Shown here in pieces: positions 51,201 through 59,735 of a DNA stretch of 64,000 nt. The translations under genes were made by a program, and so were the position numbers. Source of the stretch: Microgenomates group bacterium GW2011_GWC1_46_15 (GTDB lineage Bacteria; Patescibacteria; Microgenomatia; UBA1400; UBA12028); the NCBI GenBank assembly GCA_001002285.1, contig LCLX01000001.1, forward strand, positions 1-64,000, written 5' to 3'. Under the pieces are notes generated by a model. That model ran no database searches. It was not told where the DNA came from and worked only from the letters and a program-made list of their open reading frames with translations. Each line of letters begins with the position of its first letter. The first letter of the stretch is position 1.

Positions 51201-53063
51201 ATGAGCTTCTCAACCGCTCCAGTTGTTGGGATGCCGGACAACACTTCTTGGCCGCAGGTATTTCAGCACTACACAGAATCCACCCTTTTTGTTTCTGCGT
51301 TTGTTATGAGCAATGGCGGTAAAGCGCGCACATACGGCCACGCATTCATTGAGCGGTTAGAGAAACTTCAATACAACAATGTTGCGGAACTTTCCTCGCT
51401 CCTTGAGCAGGCATACATGGAGTTTGAAAAACACATCAAATCGTTTTCTGCCGGATATTTTGAACATGCTGGGCGGGTGGTCGTGTGGTCAGTAAAGCAA
51501 GGTACAGTATTTCTTCAGCGGGAAGAAAAGTTTGGAAAAGTACTGCAAAGCGATGAATGGAAGGTAACCGAAGGAAAGGCTCAAAAGAATGACACATTTT
51601 TTTGCGGAACAGACGCGTTTTCTTCGCTGATGCCACTACACACGCATGAAAAAAATAGAAACATGCGCCCCGATGCGCTTGCCGAACTATTGGCTCAGCA
51701 GATTCAGTCGCACGCCGATACCGCGCGCATTGCGGCATACGTTGTACAGTCAGGTATTGCTGTATCATTCGCGCCAATCCCGGTGGAACCGTCATCGGCG
51801 AAAGAAGAGGAAAAGGTTCCTCCGTATCTATACTACTCTGGCGATCAACCAACTCAGACGAAAACCGGTCGAGGTACCGCACAGTTTAGCATTGGTGTGA
51901 TGTTGCGCGCATTTTTTTCAACTCTCCAGCGCATCCCGTTTTTCCGCCGCCAAAGTGTGTATGTACGCTCTTTATCAAAAAAGAAAAGAATAGCGGTCGT
52001 TAGCGCTATGTTGTTGGTCATACTGCTGATGCTGATTGGCATTGGGTGGACTAAGCGCCAGGCGTCACTCAGAAATCAACACGTGCAAACTCTTCTTGCC
52101 CCGTATCAACAAAAAATGAATGAAGCCAAGGCAAAACAGGGCATTGATCTTAGCGCGGCGCGTATCTTGGCAAAAGAGGCGCTGACCGGCGCGCAGTCAA
52201 CACTCAACGAAACTTCGAAAAAAAAGCCGGAGTACAAAAGCATTTCAGTGTTTGTAACAACTGCCCAGCAGTACTTTGACTCGATTTCCGGCGAAAAACA
52301 TTTCGATAGTTTGCCGGTGTTTTTTAACTTTCAACTTGTACAGTCTGGGTTTTTGGCAAAAAAGTCTGCAGTTGTGGGCGAGACTGCGGTATTTCTCGAT
52401 ACAGAAACAAATGTTGGCATCTCGCTGAACTTGCACTCTAAACAATCCGCGCGCATGGAAATGGGGGACATTGCTACGTCGCGCGATATTACCGCGGAAG
52501 ATAAACATATCATTGTGTTGGGGAGCGACGCGCTCTATCTCGATGGGAAGAAAGCACTCGAAGGCATTGATTCAACAAAAGACCCCGCATTTCTCTCAAG
52601 CTTTGGCGGGAATGCGTACGTGTTTTACCGCGGAGATGGTACACTATTGAAACACGTAAGCAGTGGGAGCACATTTTCTACTGGCACAAACTGGATCCGT
52701 TCCGCGCTTGGTTTTCAAAAAGACACCGCAACATCGCTCGCGATTGATGGCAAGGTGTGGATAGGAACAACCGATGGGCGGATCATCGTGTTTTCGCAGG
52801 GGACGCGGTTTTCGTTTACGACAAAAGGACTTACGGAACCGTTTGCCAGCGCGGTGATTGTGTACACCACGTCCGATCTTCAACACGTCTATGTGTTGGA
52901 AGCGGGTAAAAACCGTGTTGTTGTGCTGAATAAAGACGGAACGTATGTTGCCTCATACTTTGCGCCAGAGTTAGGAACAAGCACAGGTGTGCTGATTTCT
53001 GCTGACGAAAGCACCGTGTATTTCCCCTCTGGCTCGGTGGTATATTCGCTAAATCTCAAGTAA
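51201..53063 (+). CDS. membrane protein with PP2C-like N-terminal part and beta-propeller-like C-terminal part
   Basis: The 620-residue protein has a cytoplasmic N-terminal domain of about 250 residues that faintly resembles PP2C-type phosphatases (GRVVVWSVKQGTVFLQREEK, NDTFFCGTD), without clear metal-binding Asp residues. One membrane helix lies at about 267-285 (RIAVVSAMLLVILLMLIGIG). The outer part has a coiled coil and then repeated beta segments (KVWIGTTDGRIIVFSQG, VYVLEAGKNRVVVLNKDG) like a propeller. TATGAT (51189-51194) lies six bases before the ATG. Function is unknown. Confidence 0.6.
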   Translation: MSFSTAPVVGMPDNTSWPQVFQHYTESTLFVSAFVMSNGGKARTYGHAFIERLEKLQYNNVAELSSLLEQAYMEFEKHIKSFSAGYFEHAGRVVVWSVKQGTVFLQREEKFGKVLQSDEWKVTEGKAQKNDTFFCGTDAFSSLMPLHTHEKNRNMRPDALAELLAQQIQSHADTARIAAYVVQSGIAVSFAPIPVEPSSAKEEEKVPPYLYYSGDQPTQTKTGRGTAQFSIGVMLRAFFSTLQRIPFFRRQSVYVRSLSKKKRIAVVSAMLLVILLMLIGIGWTKRQASLRNQHVQTLLAPYQQKMNEAKAKQGIDLSAARILAKEALTGAQSTLNETSKKKPEYKSISVFVTTAQQYFDSISGEKHFDSLPVFFNFQLVQSGFLAKKSAVVGETAVFLDTETNVGISLNLHSKQSARMEMGDIATSRDITAEDKHIIVLGSDALYLDGKKALEGIDSTKDPAFLSSFGGNAYVFYRGDGTLLKHVSSGSTFSTGTNWIRSALGFQKDTATSLAIDGKVWIGTTDGRIIVFSQGTRFSFTTKGLTEPFASAVIVYTTSDLQHVYVLEAGKNRVVVLNKDGTYVASYFAPELGTSTGVLISADESTVYFPSGSVVYSLNLK

Positions 53064-53072
53064 AATACGGGC

Positions 53073-53522
53073 ATGCAAATGCTCATTGAAAACCGCCGCG
53101 CACGGGCGGAGTACACCATTGTTGAAACCTTTGAGGCGGGAATTGTGCTTTCCGGCCCCGAGGTCAAAATGCTTCGTTTAAAGAGGGGTGGTCTTGTTGG
53201 TGCCCACGTGCGGGTGATGCAGGACGAAGCGGTATTGTTGAACGCCCAGATTCCAGCATATCCATACGCTCGGCAGGAAGAGTACGATCCAAAACGCACA
53301 CGAAAGCTGTTGCTCCACAAACACGAGATTTTAAAGCTGAAGCAGTCGCAGGAAACAAAAGGCTCGGCGATCATTCCGTTGTCTATAGGGATTTCACATG
53401 GATTTATGAAGGTGAAAGTTGCGATTGCCCGCGGAAAAAAGCAGTACGAACGGCGTGAGGAGTTAAAGAAGCGCGACTTAGCGCGGGAAGTCGAACGGGT
53501 GACGAAGAAGAGGATGAAGTAA
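53073..53522 (+). CDS. smpB: SsrA-binding protein SmpB
   Basis: SmpB binds tmRNA and brings it to stalled ribosomes. The 149-residue protein has ENRRARAEYTIVETFEAGIV, LSGPEVKMLR and RKLLLHKHEI, and the basic C-terminal tail (LAREVERVTKKRMK) that reads the empty mRNA channel. TAAAAT at 53061-53066 overlaps the preceding stop and lies exactly six bases before the ATG. The tmRNA gene lies 0.6 kb downstream on the same strand. Confidence 0.95.
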   Translation: MQMLIENRRARAEYTIVETFEAGIVLSGPEVKMLRLKRGGLVGAHVRVMQDEAVLLNAQIPAYPYARQEEYDPKRTRKLLLHKHEILKLKQSQETKGSAIIPLSIGISHGFMKVKVAIARGKKQYERREELKKRDLAREVERVTKKRMK

Positions 53523-53527
53523 AAAAC

Positions 53528-54007
53528 TCATTGAGCGAGTGGATCACGAGGATTCGCAATGTGAGGGGTATTTTCAGCGATTTTTTCCTGAACGTCATCG
53601 ACAAGAAAATAGCCTTCACAAAACACACCACCCCCAAATCTAACACAGCGAACATCGACAGCTCCTTTATTTTTTAGAACAATTTCTGCATATGTTTGAT
53701 GCAATGGAAGTTCTCCAATGTCATAAAATATGACGCACAATGCTCCGCAACCCCCTCTATCTTGATGAAAAACGATGTCATACGTATGAATAGTCCCAGC
53801 ACCAAACTCTCTATCCAGTTGTTGAGTGATGCCGAGACATAGGGAATCTACAAAATCTAAAACCCTGGGAGGACATGTTAGAACCTCTCTCGGTTTTTCC
53901 GGCCTACGGAAGAATCTTCCAACACTTCTCCCAATTTCTCCTAAGGCTGCTCGCATATATTCCTTTCCGGCAGGATATGGTACAACCCTCACATTATCGC
54001 ACATCAT
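53528..54007 (-). CDS. unknown protein (159 aa)
   Basis: I do not recognise this family. The protein is soluble and mixed alpha/beta, with a conserved-looking segment IVFHQDRGGCGALCVIFYDI and several Cys. It lies between smpB and the tmRNA gene on the opposite strand, five bases from the smpB stop. The start at ATG 54007 is uncertain because ATG 54004 and TTG 54010 are adjacent and no clear ribosome site is present. Confidence 0.5.
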   Translation of the reverse strand: MMCDNVRVVPYPAGKEYMRAALGEIGRSVGRFFRRPEKPREVLTCPPRVLDFVDSLCLGITQQLDREFGAGTIHTYDIVFHQDRGGCGALCVIFYDIGELPLHQTYAEIVLKNKGAVDVRCVRFGGGVFCEGYFLVDDVQEKIAENTPHIANPRDPLAQ

Positions 54008-54109
54008 CAATCCATTTCAAGTGGAGAGCTCCTCAAGTGGGAACGCAGAAAGACCCCGATAACGGCTGGACTTTTGAGCTGTTTTCTGATATAGTGCACC
54101 TCAAGTTAC

Positions 54110-54510
54110 GGGGATGAATTGATTCGACGTAACGAGCTCTTTACCATCTGCAAGCCGTTTTGGACATAACGTAAAAATTCCAAAATACATCTGCAATTTC
54201 AACATTACAGAACTTGGTCGCGAAGACCGTAGACACAGCCAAAAGCCTAGTCTTTGGTTCTAACGTCCAACTCGCAGGCGTTTTCGCCTAAGAGCATTCA
54301 TGCCGTCTTTCTCACTGATGGAGCGGTATGGGTGGAAACACAGTCAGTGTGGTAGCGAGTGCTCGAACGCGGCATTCGAATAAACTTTAGCGTTAGGGGA
54401 AAAAGTATGGTTGGTTTGCTTCCCGCTTTTTCCTTCACCAAAAGCATTCTACGCTTGTAGACGATGATAGATTTCTCTTACGGACCGCGGCTCATTACCG
54501 CGCATCTCCA
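54110..54510 (+). ncRNA. ssrA: transfer-messenger RNA (tmRNA)
   Basis: tmRNA rescues stalled ribosomes with SmpB. The 5' end GGGGATG (54110-54116) pairs with CATCTCC (54503-54509) as the acceptor stem. The D-loop signature GATTCGACG follows the 5' end. Helix P2 is clear: TCTGCAAGC (54147-54155) with GCTTGTAGA (54453-54461), extended by GTAA with TTAC. Pseudoknot PK1 is CGTT/AACG and TTGGA/TCCAA at 54156-54183. The T-arm is CGCGG-CTCATTA-CCGCG, with an unusual loop. CCA is not encoded. The likely resume codon is GCA 54193. Its frame gives a 32-codon tag ending QLAGVFA at TAA 54289-54291, long for a tmRNA tag. Confidence 0.88.
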
Positions 54511-54605
54511 CACAAGAACGCAGTTCCTGTGGGATGCCCGAACGCAAGTGAGGGCGCCACCACCACAATATAAAATACAGATAAACCAAGCGCGCAACGC
54601 CTGAT

Positions 54606-54625
54606 GGATGACCCACGAGTCATCC
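54606..54625 (+). terminator. hairpin after the tmRNA, probable terminator
   Basis: GGATGAC-CCACGA-GTCATCC is followed by ACTCATTTTATT. It lies between the tmRNA and the end of the convergent AbiEii-like gene and may serve both. The U-run is imperfect. The other bases between 54511 and 54605 hold only short inverted repeats. Confidence 0.5.
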
Positions 54626-54632
54626 ACTCATT

Positions 54633-55241
54633 TTATTGAAGACTTGCTTCCTCTAAGTATTGTTTGATTTCTTTTTGGTTTGTTTTATGTCCGGGCATAT
54701 ATAACACATCTTCTGAGTAATCAATATCTTCAAAGTATGCGAGTTGCACTCGAAAAAATTTTTCATTAAATTCTACTCCAAACAACACATCTGCTTGTGT
54801 GGCAAGTTCACGAAGAGAGAACTGTTTTAGTAAGAAAAAGAGATCAACATAATCCTTCCATTTTGCCCGTTTTCCCAAAGCAAATGCTTTCATTGCACCC
54901 AGCGTTAATAAGCTAGGTAATGTAATCACATTATCAAAATCTTTTTCGAATTTGATAGAGTATGGAAAAGAATAAAAAGTCAGTTTAACCTGATTCACAA
55001 GCACCGTTAACTCATTTTCTCCCTGAATATATGTATGTTCAATCTTTGCTGTTTTGTGGATCTGAGATTTGACGCGCTCAATATCAAATGTTCGTAGAGT
55101 AAATAAATCGAAGTCAATTGACCTACGATGGCCAAGATATAACGCAATAGCTGTTCCACTAACGAGACCAAACTGCGGAGTAAACACCGCAATCAATGGC
55201 AAAAGTTTTTCTTGGTTCTCGCTTAAAATGTTACGATGCAT
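54633..55241 (-). CDS. AbiEii-like nucleotidyltransferase
   Basis: The 202-residue protein has the nucleotidyltransferase pattern FGLVSGTAIALYLGHRRSIDFDLFT and the second motif KAFALGKRAKWKDYVDLFFLL, as in AbiEii/AbiGii-type toxins and related proteins. Start ATG 55241 lies within the last codons of the DUF6922-like gene, so the two genes are coupled. The pair is probably a toxin-antitoxin module, but the partner is not AbiEi. Confidence 0.75.
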   Translation of the reverse strand: MHRNILSENQEKLLPLIAVFTPQFGLVSGTAIALYLGHRRSIDFDLFTLRTFDIERVKSQIHKTAKIEHTYIQGENELTVLVNQVKLTFYSFPYSIKFEKDFDNVITLPSLLTLGAMKAFALGKRAKWKDYVDLFFLLKQFSLRELATQADVLFGVEFNEKFFRVQLAYFEDIDYSEDVLYMPGHKTNQKEIKQYLEEASLQ

Positions 55242-55488
55242 ACTTTTGAAAAAAACGCATAAAATAGTGTTGTACTTCTGGAAGATAATTTGTACGGCGC
55301 TTACTATTCGTTTTGCGGAAAATCTGTGCAGTTTCACGCGACCCCTTAATCCTAATGTACGTTTTTACGTCCTCCCAATTCCCATAATTCAACACATGCT
55401 CAAGCACAAACTCGTCCGACAGTTGACCCGGATCTTTTACATACCAAGCTAAATATGGCTTTTGCTTTATAATGTCTTGAATAAACAT
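55231..55488 (-). CDS. DUF6922-like small protein, partner of the nucleotidyltransferase
   Basis: The 85-residue protein has PYLAWYVKDPGQLSDEFVLE and VLNYGNWEDVKTYIRIKGSRE, then RTNYLPEVQHYFMRFF, as in small proteins often encoded just before AbiEii-like genes in CPR. TATACT (55500-55495) lies exactly six bases before ATG 55488, which decides the start over the longer upstream frame. It may be the antitoxin. The assignment is from memory of the family. Confidence 0.65.
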   Translation of the reverse strand: MFIQDIIKQKPYLAWYVKDPGQLSDEFVLEHVLNYGNWEDVKTYIRIKGSRETAQIFRKTNSKRRTNYLPEVQHYFMRFFQKYAS

Positions 55489-55535
55489 ACGAATAGTATA
55501 ACAAAAAACAGCTGGATTTGGAGAAGAGTTACATT

Positions 55536-56207
55536 TTAAAACGAGTGGGCGAGTACCACGCCCCACACTTCTTTTGCTCCCGCTTTCTTTAAGACCTCGC
55601 ACGCAAGGGACAAAGTAGTGCGAGTGGTTGCAACGTCATCCACCAATCCAATTTTCTTCTTTTGAACATCTTTTTTATGCAGACAAACAAATCCTTGTTG
55701 GAGGTTCTGTTTACGATCATCAACTTTTAATGATGCCTGCGAAGCTGTCTCGCGGATTTTTACCAGCGCATCTGTAAGCACGGGTGTCCGATTGAGCCTT
55801 CCTAAATGGTGAGCAAAGAGTTCGGCTTGGTTAAACCCTCGCACTCTCAGCTTTTTTGGATGCATAGGAACAGGAATAAGCGCATCAAACGACGGGGCAA
55901 AGTCGGGCCAGTGAAGCGAAAACATACTATATGCCTCTCGGGCGGCATCACACACGCGGGCATACTTAATCTTTTTCATGAGATCAGAAGCGGGCTCGCG
56001 GTACTGGACAATAGGGATAAAACCATCCAAACCAAGCGGGGATCGGCAGACGTCATGCGTTTTTCCATCGTTCGTTGGCCGGTCGCAGATTGGACAGAGC
56101 GAAAAATCAAAATACCGCAACTCTTGTTTGCATAAATCGCACAGATACGATCCCCATGCGTCACACGAGGCACACCGTTTTGGAAACAGGAGATCATCAA
56201 TGAACAT
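55536..56207 (-). CDS. comF: ComF-like phosphoribosyltransferase
   Basis: ComF proteins are needed for natural DNA uptake in several bacteria. The 223-residue protein has an N-terminal zinc ribbon (RCASCDAWGSYLCDLCKQEL, then CPICDRP), the domain core with LIPVPMHPKKLRVRGFNQAE, and the PRPP-binding motif IGLVDDVATTRTTL near residue 185. TACAGT lies six bases before ATG 56207. The presence of PilN and PilO in the window is consistent with a competence role. Confidence 0.9.
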   Translation of the reverse strand: MFIDDLLFPKRCASCDAWGSYLCDLCKQELRYFDFSLCPICDRPTNDGKTHDVCRSPLGLDGFIPIVQYREPASDLMKKIKYARVCDAAREAYSMFSLHWPDFAPSFDALIPVPMHPKKLRVRGFNQAELFAHHLGRLNRTPVLTDALVKIRETASQASLKVDDRKQNLQQGFVCLHKKDVQKKKIGLVDDVATTRTTLSLACEVLKKAGAKEVWGVVLAHSF

Positions 56208-56317
56208 ATCCGCACTGTATACCGCCGATCTTACAACGACCTTACGAAAATGAAACTGCTCAACGCATTGGGAGTTGGGGAAAACTCTGCGGATGTTCTG
56301 GTACAATACACATGCCT

Positions 56318-56400
56318 GGAGAGGTGCAGGGAATGGTTATCCGGACAGTCTTGAAAACTGTTGCCGCAAGGCATTGTGGGTTCGAGTCCCACCCTCTCCG
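56318..56400 (+). tRNA. tRNA-Ser (anticodon UGA)
   Basis: The acceptor stem is GGAGAGG/CCTCTCC, the anticodon arm ACAGT-CTTGAAA-ACTGT, the variable arm is long (class II) with GCC/GGC, and the T-arm is GTGGG-TTCGAGT-CCCAC. CCA follows at 56401-56403 and is encoded. TACAAT at 56302-56307 is the probable -10 element. Confidence 0.95.
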
Positions 56401-56420
56401 CCAACTTATTGGAATAACCT

Positions 56421-56503
56421 GGAGGGGTCGCCTAGTGGTTTATGGCAATAGTTTACTAAACTATCAGCGCAAGCTACCGTGGGTTCGAATCCCACCCCCT
56501 CCG
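56421..56503 (+). tRNA. tRNA-Ser with anticodon ACU
   Basis: The acceptor stem is GGAGGGG/CCCCTCC, the D-arm GCC/GGC, the anticodon arm ATAGT-TTACTAA-ACTAT, a class II variable arm follows, and the T-arm is GTGGG-TTCGAAT-CCCAC. The anticodon reads ACT where GCT is expected for the AGC/AGU Ser codons. CCA is not encoded (GCA follows). It lies 17 bases after the encoded CCA of the other tRNA-Ser and is probably cotranscribed. Confidence 0.88.
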
Positions 56504-56507
56504 CAAT

Positions 56508-56800
56508 ATGAAAAACTCAAAAATAGAATTGTTCACGCATAGTGGTGAAACACTCGCAGTAATTTTTCAAGAATCATATACAGTTGTCCCCGGTGTTGTG
56601 TGTGATGTATAGAACTAACAATTACTCATCGAGATGGAATGGAGTCTGTTTTTGAGGTTAGTCCGGAACATGAGGGTTTTTCTCATCCAGTTGAAATTGG
56701 AGAAATCATGCAATGGCAAGCTGATGAAAACGAGAGTCTAGTGGTTTTTGAAATCTGTTTTCCACCCTATCAAGATGGTCGTTTTGAAAATCTACCCTAA
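56508..56800 (+). pseudogene. small unknown gene with a single frameshift
   Basis: A start ATG four bases after the tRNA gives MKNSKIELFTHSGETLAVIF and runs to a TAG at 56610-56612. The next frame then gives IELTITHRDGMESVFEVSPE and stays open to TAA 56798-56800. Adding one base between 56608 and 56609 joins the two into a smooth 97-residue protein. The break is in a GT-rich run, so a sequencing error or slippage is likely. The end overlaps the Nudix gene stop. Confidence 0.65.
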
Positions 56801-57243
56801 ACCACCACACGCTCCAGCGCTTTCCGCATATCGGGGTTTTTAAAAATCTCAGTGGATTGAAGAATTTCTTCTTTTGTGAGCCAAAGCACTTCAAAAATAT
56901 CTTCATATTGAGCAGGGTTTTTTGTCACGTCAACCGTTGGTTCTCCAATCAATGTACATTGATATCCCGAACACACAATACGAATATTTTGCTCTGATGT
57001 ATGAAGGACAAAATCCCAACCACCTACAGGACGTTGAATTTCAATGGTAAGTCCGACTTCTTCCATGACCTCGCGCAAGAGCGCGTCGTGTGATGACTCT
57101 CCAGGCTCAACGCCTCCACCTGGAATAGTGTGGAGGATTCTTTCGAGACCGCGATCAACAACTTTTTGTTTTACGATCAGAATTTTTCCGGCATAAACAA
57201 TAAACGCCTTCACCGAAGGGCGGATTCTGACGATAGGTTTCAT
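56797..57243 (-). CDS. Nudix hydrolase
   Basis: Nudix enzymes split nucleoside diphosphates linked to another group. The 148-residue protein has the Nudix box GGGVEPGESSHDALLREVMEEVGL near residues 45-68, split here as GGGVEPGESS and HDALLREVMEEVGL, with all Glu residues kept. ATG 57243 starts 16 bases after the P-type ATPase stop, and it is read in the same direction. The substrate cannot be predicted. Confidence 0.88.
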   Translation of the reverse strand: MKPIVRIRPSVKAFIVYAGKILIVKQKVVDRGLERILHTIPGGGVEPGESSHDALLREVMEEVGLTIEIQRPVGGWDFVLHTSEQNIRIVCSGYQCTLIGEPTVDVTKNPAQYEDIFEVLWLTKEEILQSTEIFKNPDMRKALERVVV

Positions 57244-57259
57244 ATCAATATGTGTTCCC

Positions 57260-59713
57260 CTAGAAAAACACGCTCCGAATCTGCGGTACAGCAAGAATAA
57301 TCCCCTGAAGCACAGCTGATATCACGACGGTTATAATCAAAAACCGGTTTGAGTACGCCGGCGTGTGCTTTCCACGGACAAGAAACACGACGAGAAGTTC
57401 CAGCGCAACGAGCGTAGTAAAGACCGCACCGCGACTAAAAGACAATCCGCGGCTTAGTGCAAATGCAAAAACACTTAGCGCAATCACGGCTTGTCCAATC
57501 CCAACCCCGCCTATCCACACATAGTTTTCTCTGGTTAATAACGCCGTCCGGTTTACTTGGTATTTTTTCAACATCGTTCTTCCATCGCTGGGATCAATGG
57601 CAAGGGCGAGCGCGGGGAGTCCGTCTGTTACAATGTTGATCCACAGTATCGCCGGTGGCAGCAAGGGCAGCGGTAGGCCAAAAAGAAGCGCACCAAACAT
57701 CACGCACACCTCGCCAAGGTTAGACGACAACAAGTACACAATAGTGTGGGTTAAGTTGGTAAAAACAGTTCGCCCTTCTTGGATAGCGGCCACAATAGTC
57801 GCAAAGTTGTCGTCGGTAATCACGATATCCGAAGCCTCTTTTGCAACGTCCGTTCCGGTCATGCCCATCGCAACTCCAACCTCCGCCTTTTTGAGCGCGG
57901 GCGCATCATTTACGCCGTCTCCTGTTACGGCAACAACGCGGCCCATTTCTTGAAATGCGCGGACAATCCGCAGTTTGTCTGTTGGCGTCACGCGGGCAAA
58001 AATACGCACGCGGCTTAAATGCTGACGAAGAATACTATCTTCATACTGCGCAAGCTGTTGGCCGGTTAAAATTTCATCATCATGGTCAATGAGGCCAATT
58101 GACTCGGCAATGGAACGTGCGGTTTCCGGCGAATCACCCGTCAACATGACAGTCATAATGCCGGCGCGCTTACAGATACGGAGTGCCTCAGTAACCTCTT
58201 CCCTTGGGGGGTCGGAAATGGCAACAAGTCCGGCAAACGTATATCCGGAAAATGTTTCTTTTTGTACTCCTTTTGTATAGTGTGCAGAAAGCCGTTTGTG
58301 TGCAAACGCCAACACGCGGAACCCCCGCCGACCAAAATCCTCCGCCTTCTTTCGATATATTTCTTTCTCTTTTTCATTCAGCGAACTGCAAAACTGCAGA
58401 ATAGATTCTGCTGCGCCTTTCGCATACGCATGCGTTGCAGTATGCACAGCCATGGCTTTTCTATTGGAATCAAACGGATACTCCTCGATGGTGGGGAACT
58501 GTTCGCGCAGAGAAACCGTACTCAACCCGGACTTTTCGACAAGAATAAGAAGCGATCCCTCTGTTGTGTCGCCAAGAACGCGGAACTCTTTTCCACCATC
58601 CTCAACAAGCGCCAACGAACTCGTGTTACACAGCGCGCTAATGTGAAGCAAGATAGAAAGATCGTCGTGTGTGGCAAGATCTGCAATACGTTTTCCCGTT
58701 TTTTCTTCAATAATTTCTCCACTTTTTGTGTACCCGATTCCGGTTACGGTATACGCGCGCGTGGGTGTTACAAGATGTTTCACAACCATTTCATTTTTTG
58801 TTAATGTTCCGGTTTTGTCGGTGCAAATCACATCAACTGACCCCAAAGCCTCAACCGCGGGAAGCCGCTTTACAATCGCCTTTTTTCCCGCAAGTCGCTT
58901 GACGCCAAACGCCAAAGCAATGGTAAGCACGGCAATCAAGCCTTCCGGGATTGCGGCGACCGCGAGCGCAACTGCAGACAAAAACATATCGTACGGCCGT
59001 TCTCCCCGCATTAAACCGATACCCCAGATGAGGAGAATGAGGAAGCCAATGCCGATGCCGAGCACTCGACCCAAAGAAGAAAGCTTTTTTTCCAGCGGGG
59101 TATGCTCTTCATGTATTTCGGAAAGGCGCTGGGCGATTTGGCCAAACGCCGTATGAGCCCCCGTCTTTGTTACAAGAGCGACGGCTTTTCCCGAGAGCAC
59201 AGTCGTTGCCATAAATGCCGCATCGTGTACACCCTTTGGCACAGGAACACTTTCTCCAGTGAGCGATGCCTCATTGACCGAAAGAGAAGAAGTGGACAAG
59301 ATCTCGCAGTCGGCAGGGACACTGTCTCCCTCGGTAAGAATAACAACGTCCCCCGGAAGGAGCGACTTTGCTTTTATGAGTTTTTCTTTTCCATCGCGGA
59401 TCACACGTGCATACGGAATGAGAAGTTTTTTGAGCGCAGCAATTTCGTGTTTTGCGCGCATTTCCTGAAGAAAACTGATTGATGCGTTTAAAAGGACAAT
59501 GAAAAAAATAAAGTACGCATCTAATGTTTCGTGAAGATAGTACGATACGCTGCCGGCAAAAAGAAGAATAAAAACAAACAAGGAGCGGAACTGTTTAAGG
59601 AAAATGAAAATAACGGGAAGTTCACGCGCCTTTGGAAGAGTGTTATATCCAAACTGGTCCCGTAGCCGAGAAATGTCCTCCGACCGCAGTCCTGTCCCTG
59701 TAGGCTGTATCAT
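57260..59713 (-). CDS. cation-transporting P-type ATPase (P2, Ca2+-type)
   Basis: This membrane pump uses ATP to move cations and forms an aspartyl-phosphate. The 817-residue protein has the actuator motif LTGESVPV near 151-158, PEGL in membrane helix 4 (256-259), the phosphorylation site DKTGT with Asp 299, MLTGDSPETA and TGDGVNDAPALKKAEVG. The C-terminal helices include NLGEVCVMFGALLFGLPLPL and NIVTDGLPALALAIDP. This is the pattern of Ca2+ or Na+/K+-like P2 pumps. TACACT (59725-59720) lies exactly six bases before the ATG. Confidence 0.92.
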   Translation of the reverse strand: MIQPTGTGLRSEDISRLRDQFGYNTLPKARELPVIFIFLKQFRSLFVFILLFAGSVSYYLHETLDAYFIFFIVLLNASISFLQEMRAKHEIAALKKLLIPYARVIRDGKEKLIKAKSLLPGDVVILTEGDSVPADCEILSTSSLSVNEASLTGESVPVPKGVHDAAFMATTVLSGKAVALVTKTGAHTAFGQIAQRLSEIHEEHTPLEKKLSSLGRVLGIGIGFLILLIWGIGLMRGERPYDMFLSAVALAVAAIPEGLIAVLTIALAFGVKRLAGKKAIVKRLPAVEALGSVDVICTDKTGTLTKNEMVVKHLVTPTRAYTVTGIGYTKSGEIIEEKTGKRIADLATHDDLSILLHISALCNTSSLALVEDGGKEFRVLGDTTEGSLLILVEKSGLSTVSLREQFPTIEEYPFDSNRKAMAVHTATHAYAKGAAESILQFCSSLNEKEKEIYRKKAEDFGRRGFRVLAFAHKRLSAHYTKGVQKETFSGYTFAGLVAISDPPREEVTEALRICKRAGIMTVMLTGDSPETARSIAESIGLIDHDDEILTGQQLAQYEDSILRQHLSRVRIFARVTPTDKLRIVRAFQEMGRVVAVTGDGVNDAPALKKAEVGVAMGMTGTDVAKEASDIVITDDNFATIVAAIQEGRTVFTNLTHTIVYLLSSNLGEVCVMFGALLFGLPLPLLPPAILWINIVTDGLPALALAIDPSDGRTMLKKYQVNRTALLTRENYVWIGGVGIGQAVIALSVFAFALSRGLSFSRGAVFTTLVALELLVVFLVRGKHTPAYSNRFLIITVVISAVLQGIILAVPQIRSVFF

Positions 59714-59719
59714 GCACTC

Positions 59720-59729
59720 AGTGTATCAT
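59720..59729. promoter_or_regulatory. overlapping divergent -10 elements
   Basis: TACACT on the minus strand (59725-59720) serves the P-type ATPase gene and TATCAT on the plus strand (59724-59729) serves the next gene. Each is exactly six bases from its ATG, and they share two bases, so the two promoters should exclude each other. Confidence 0.65.
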
Positions 59730-59735
59730 GGGAGT

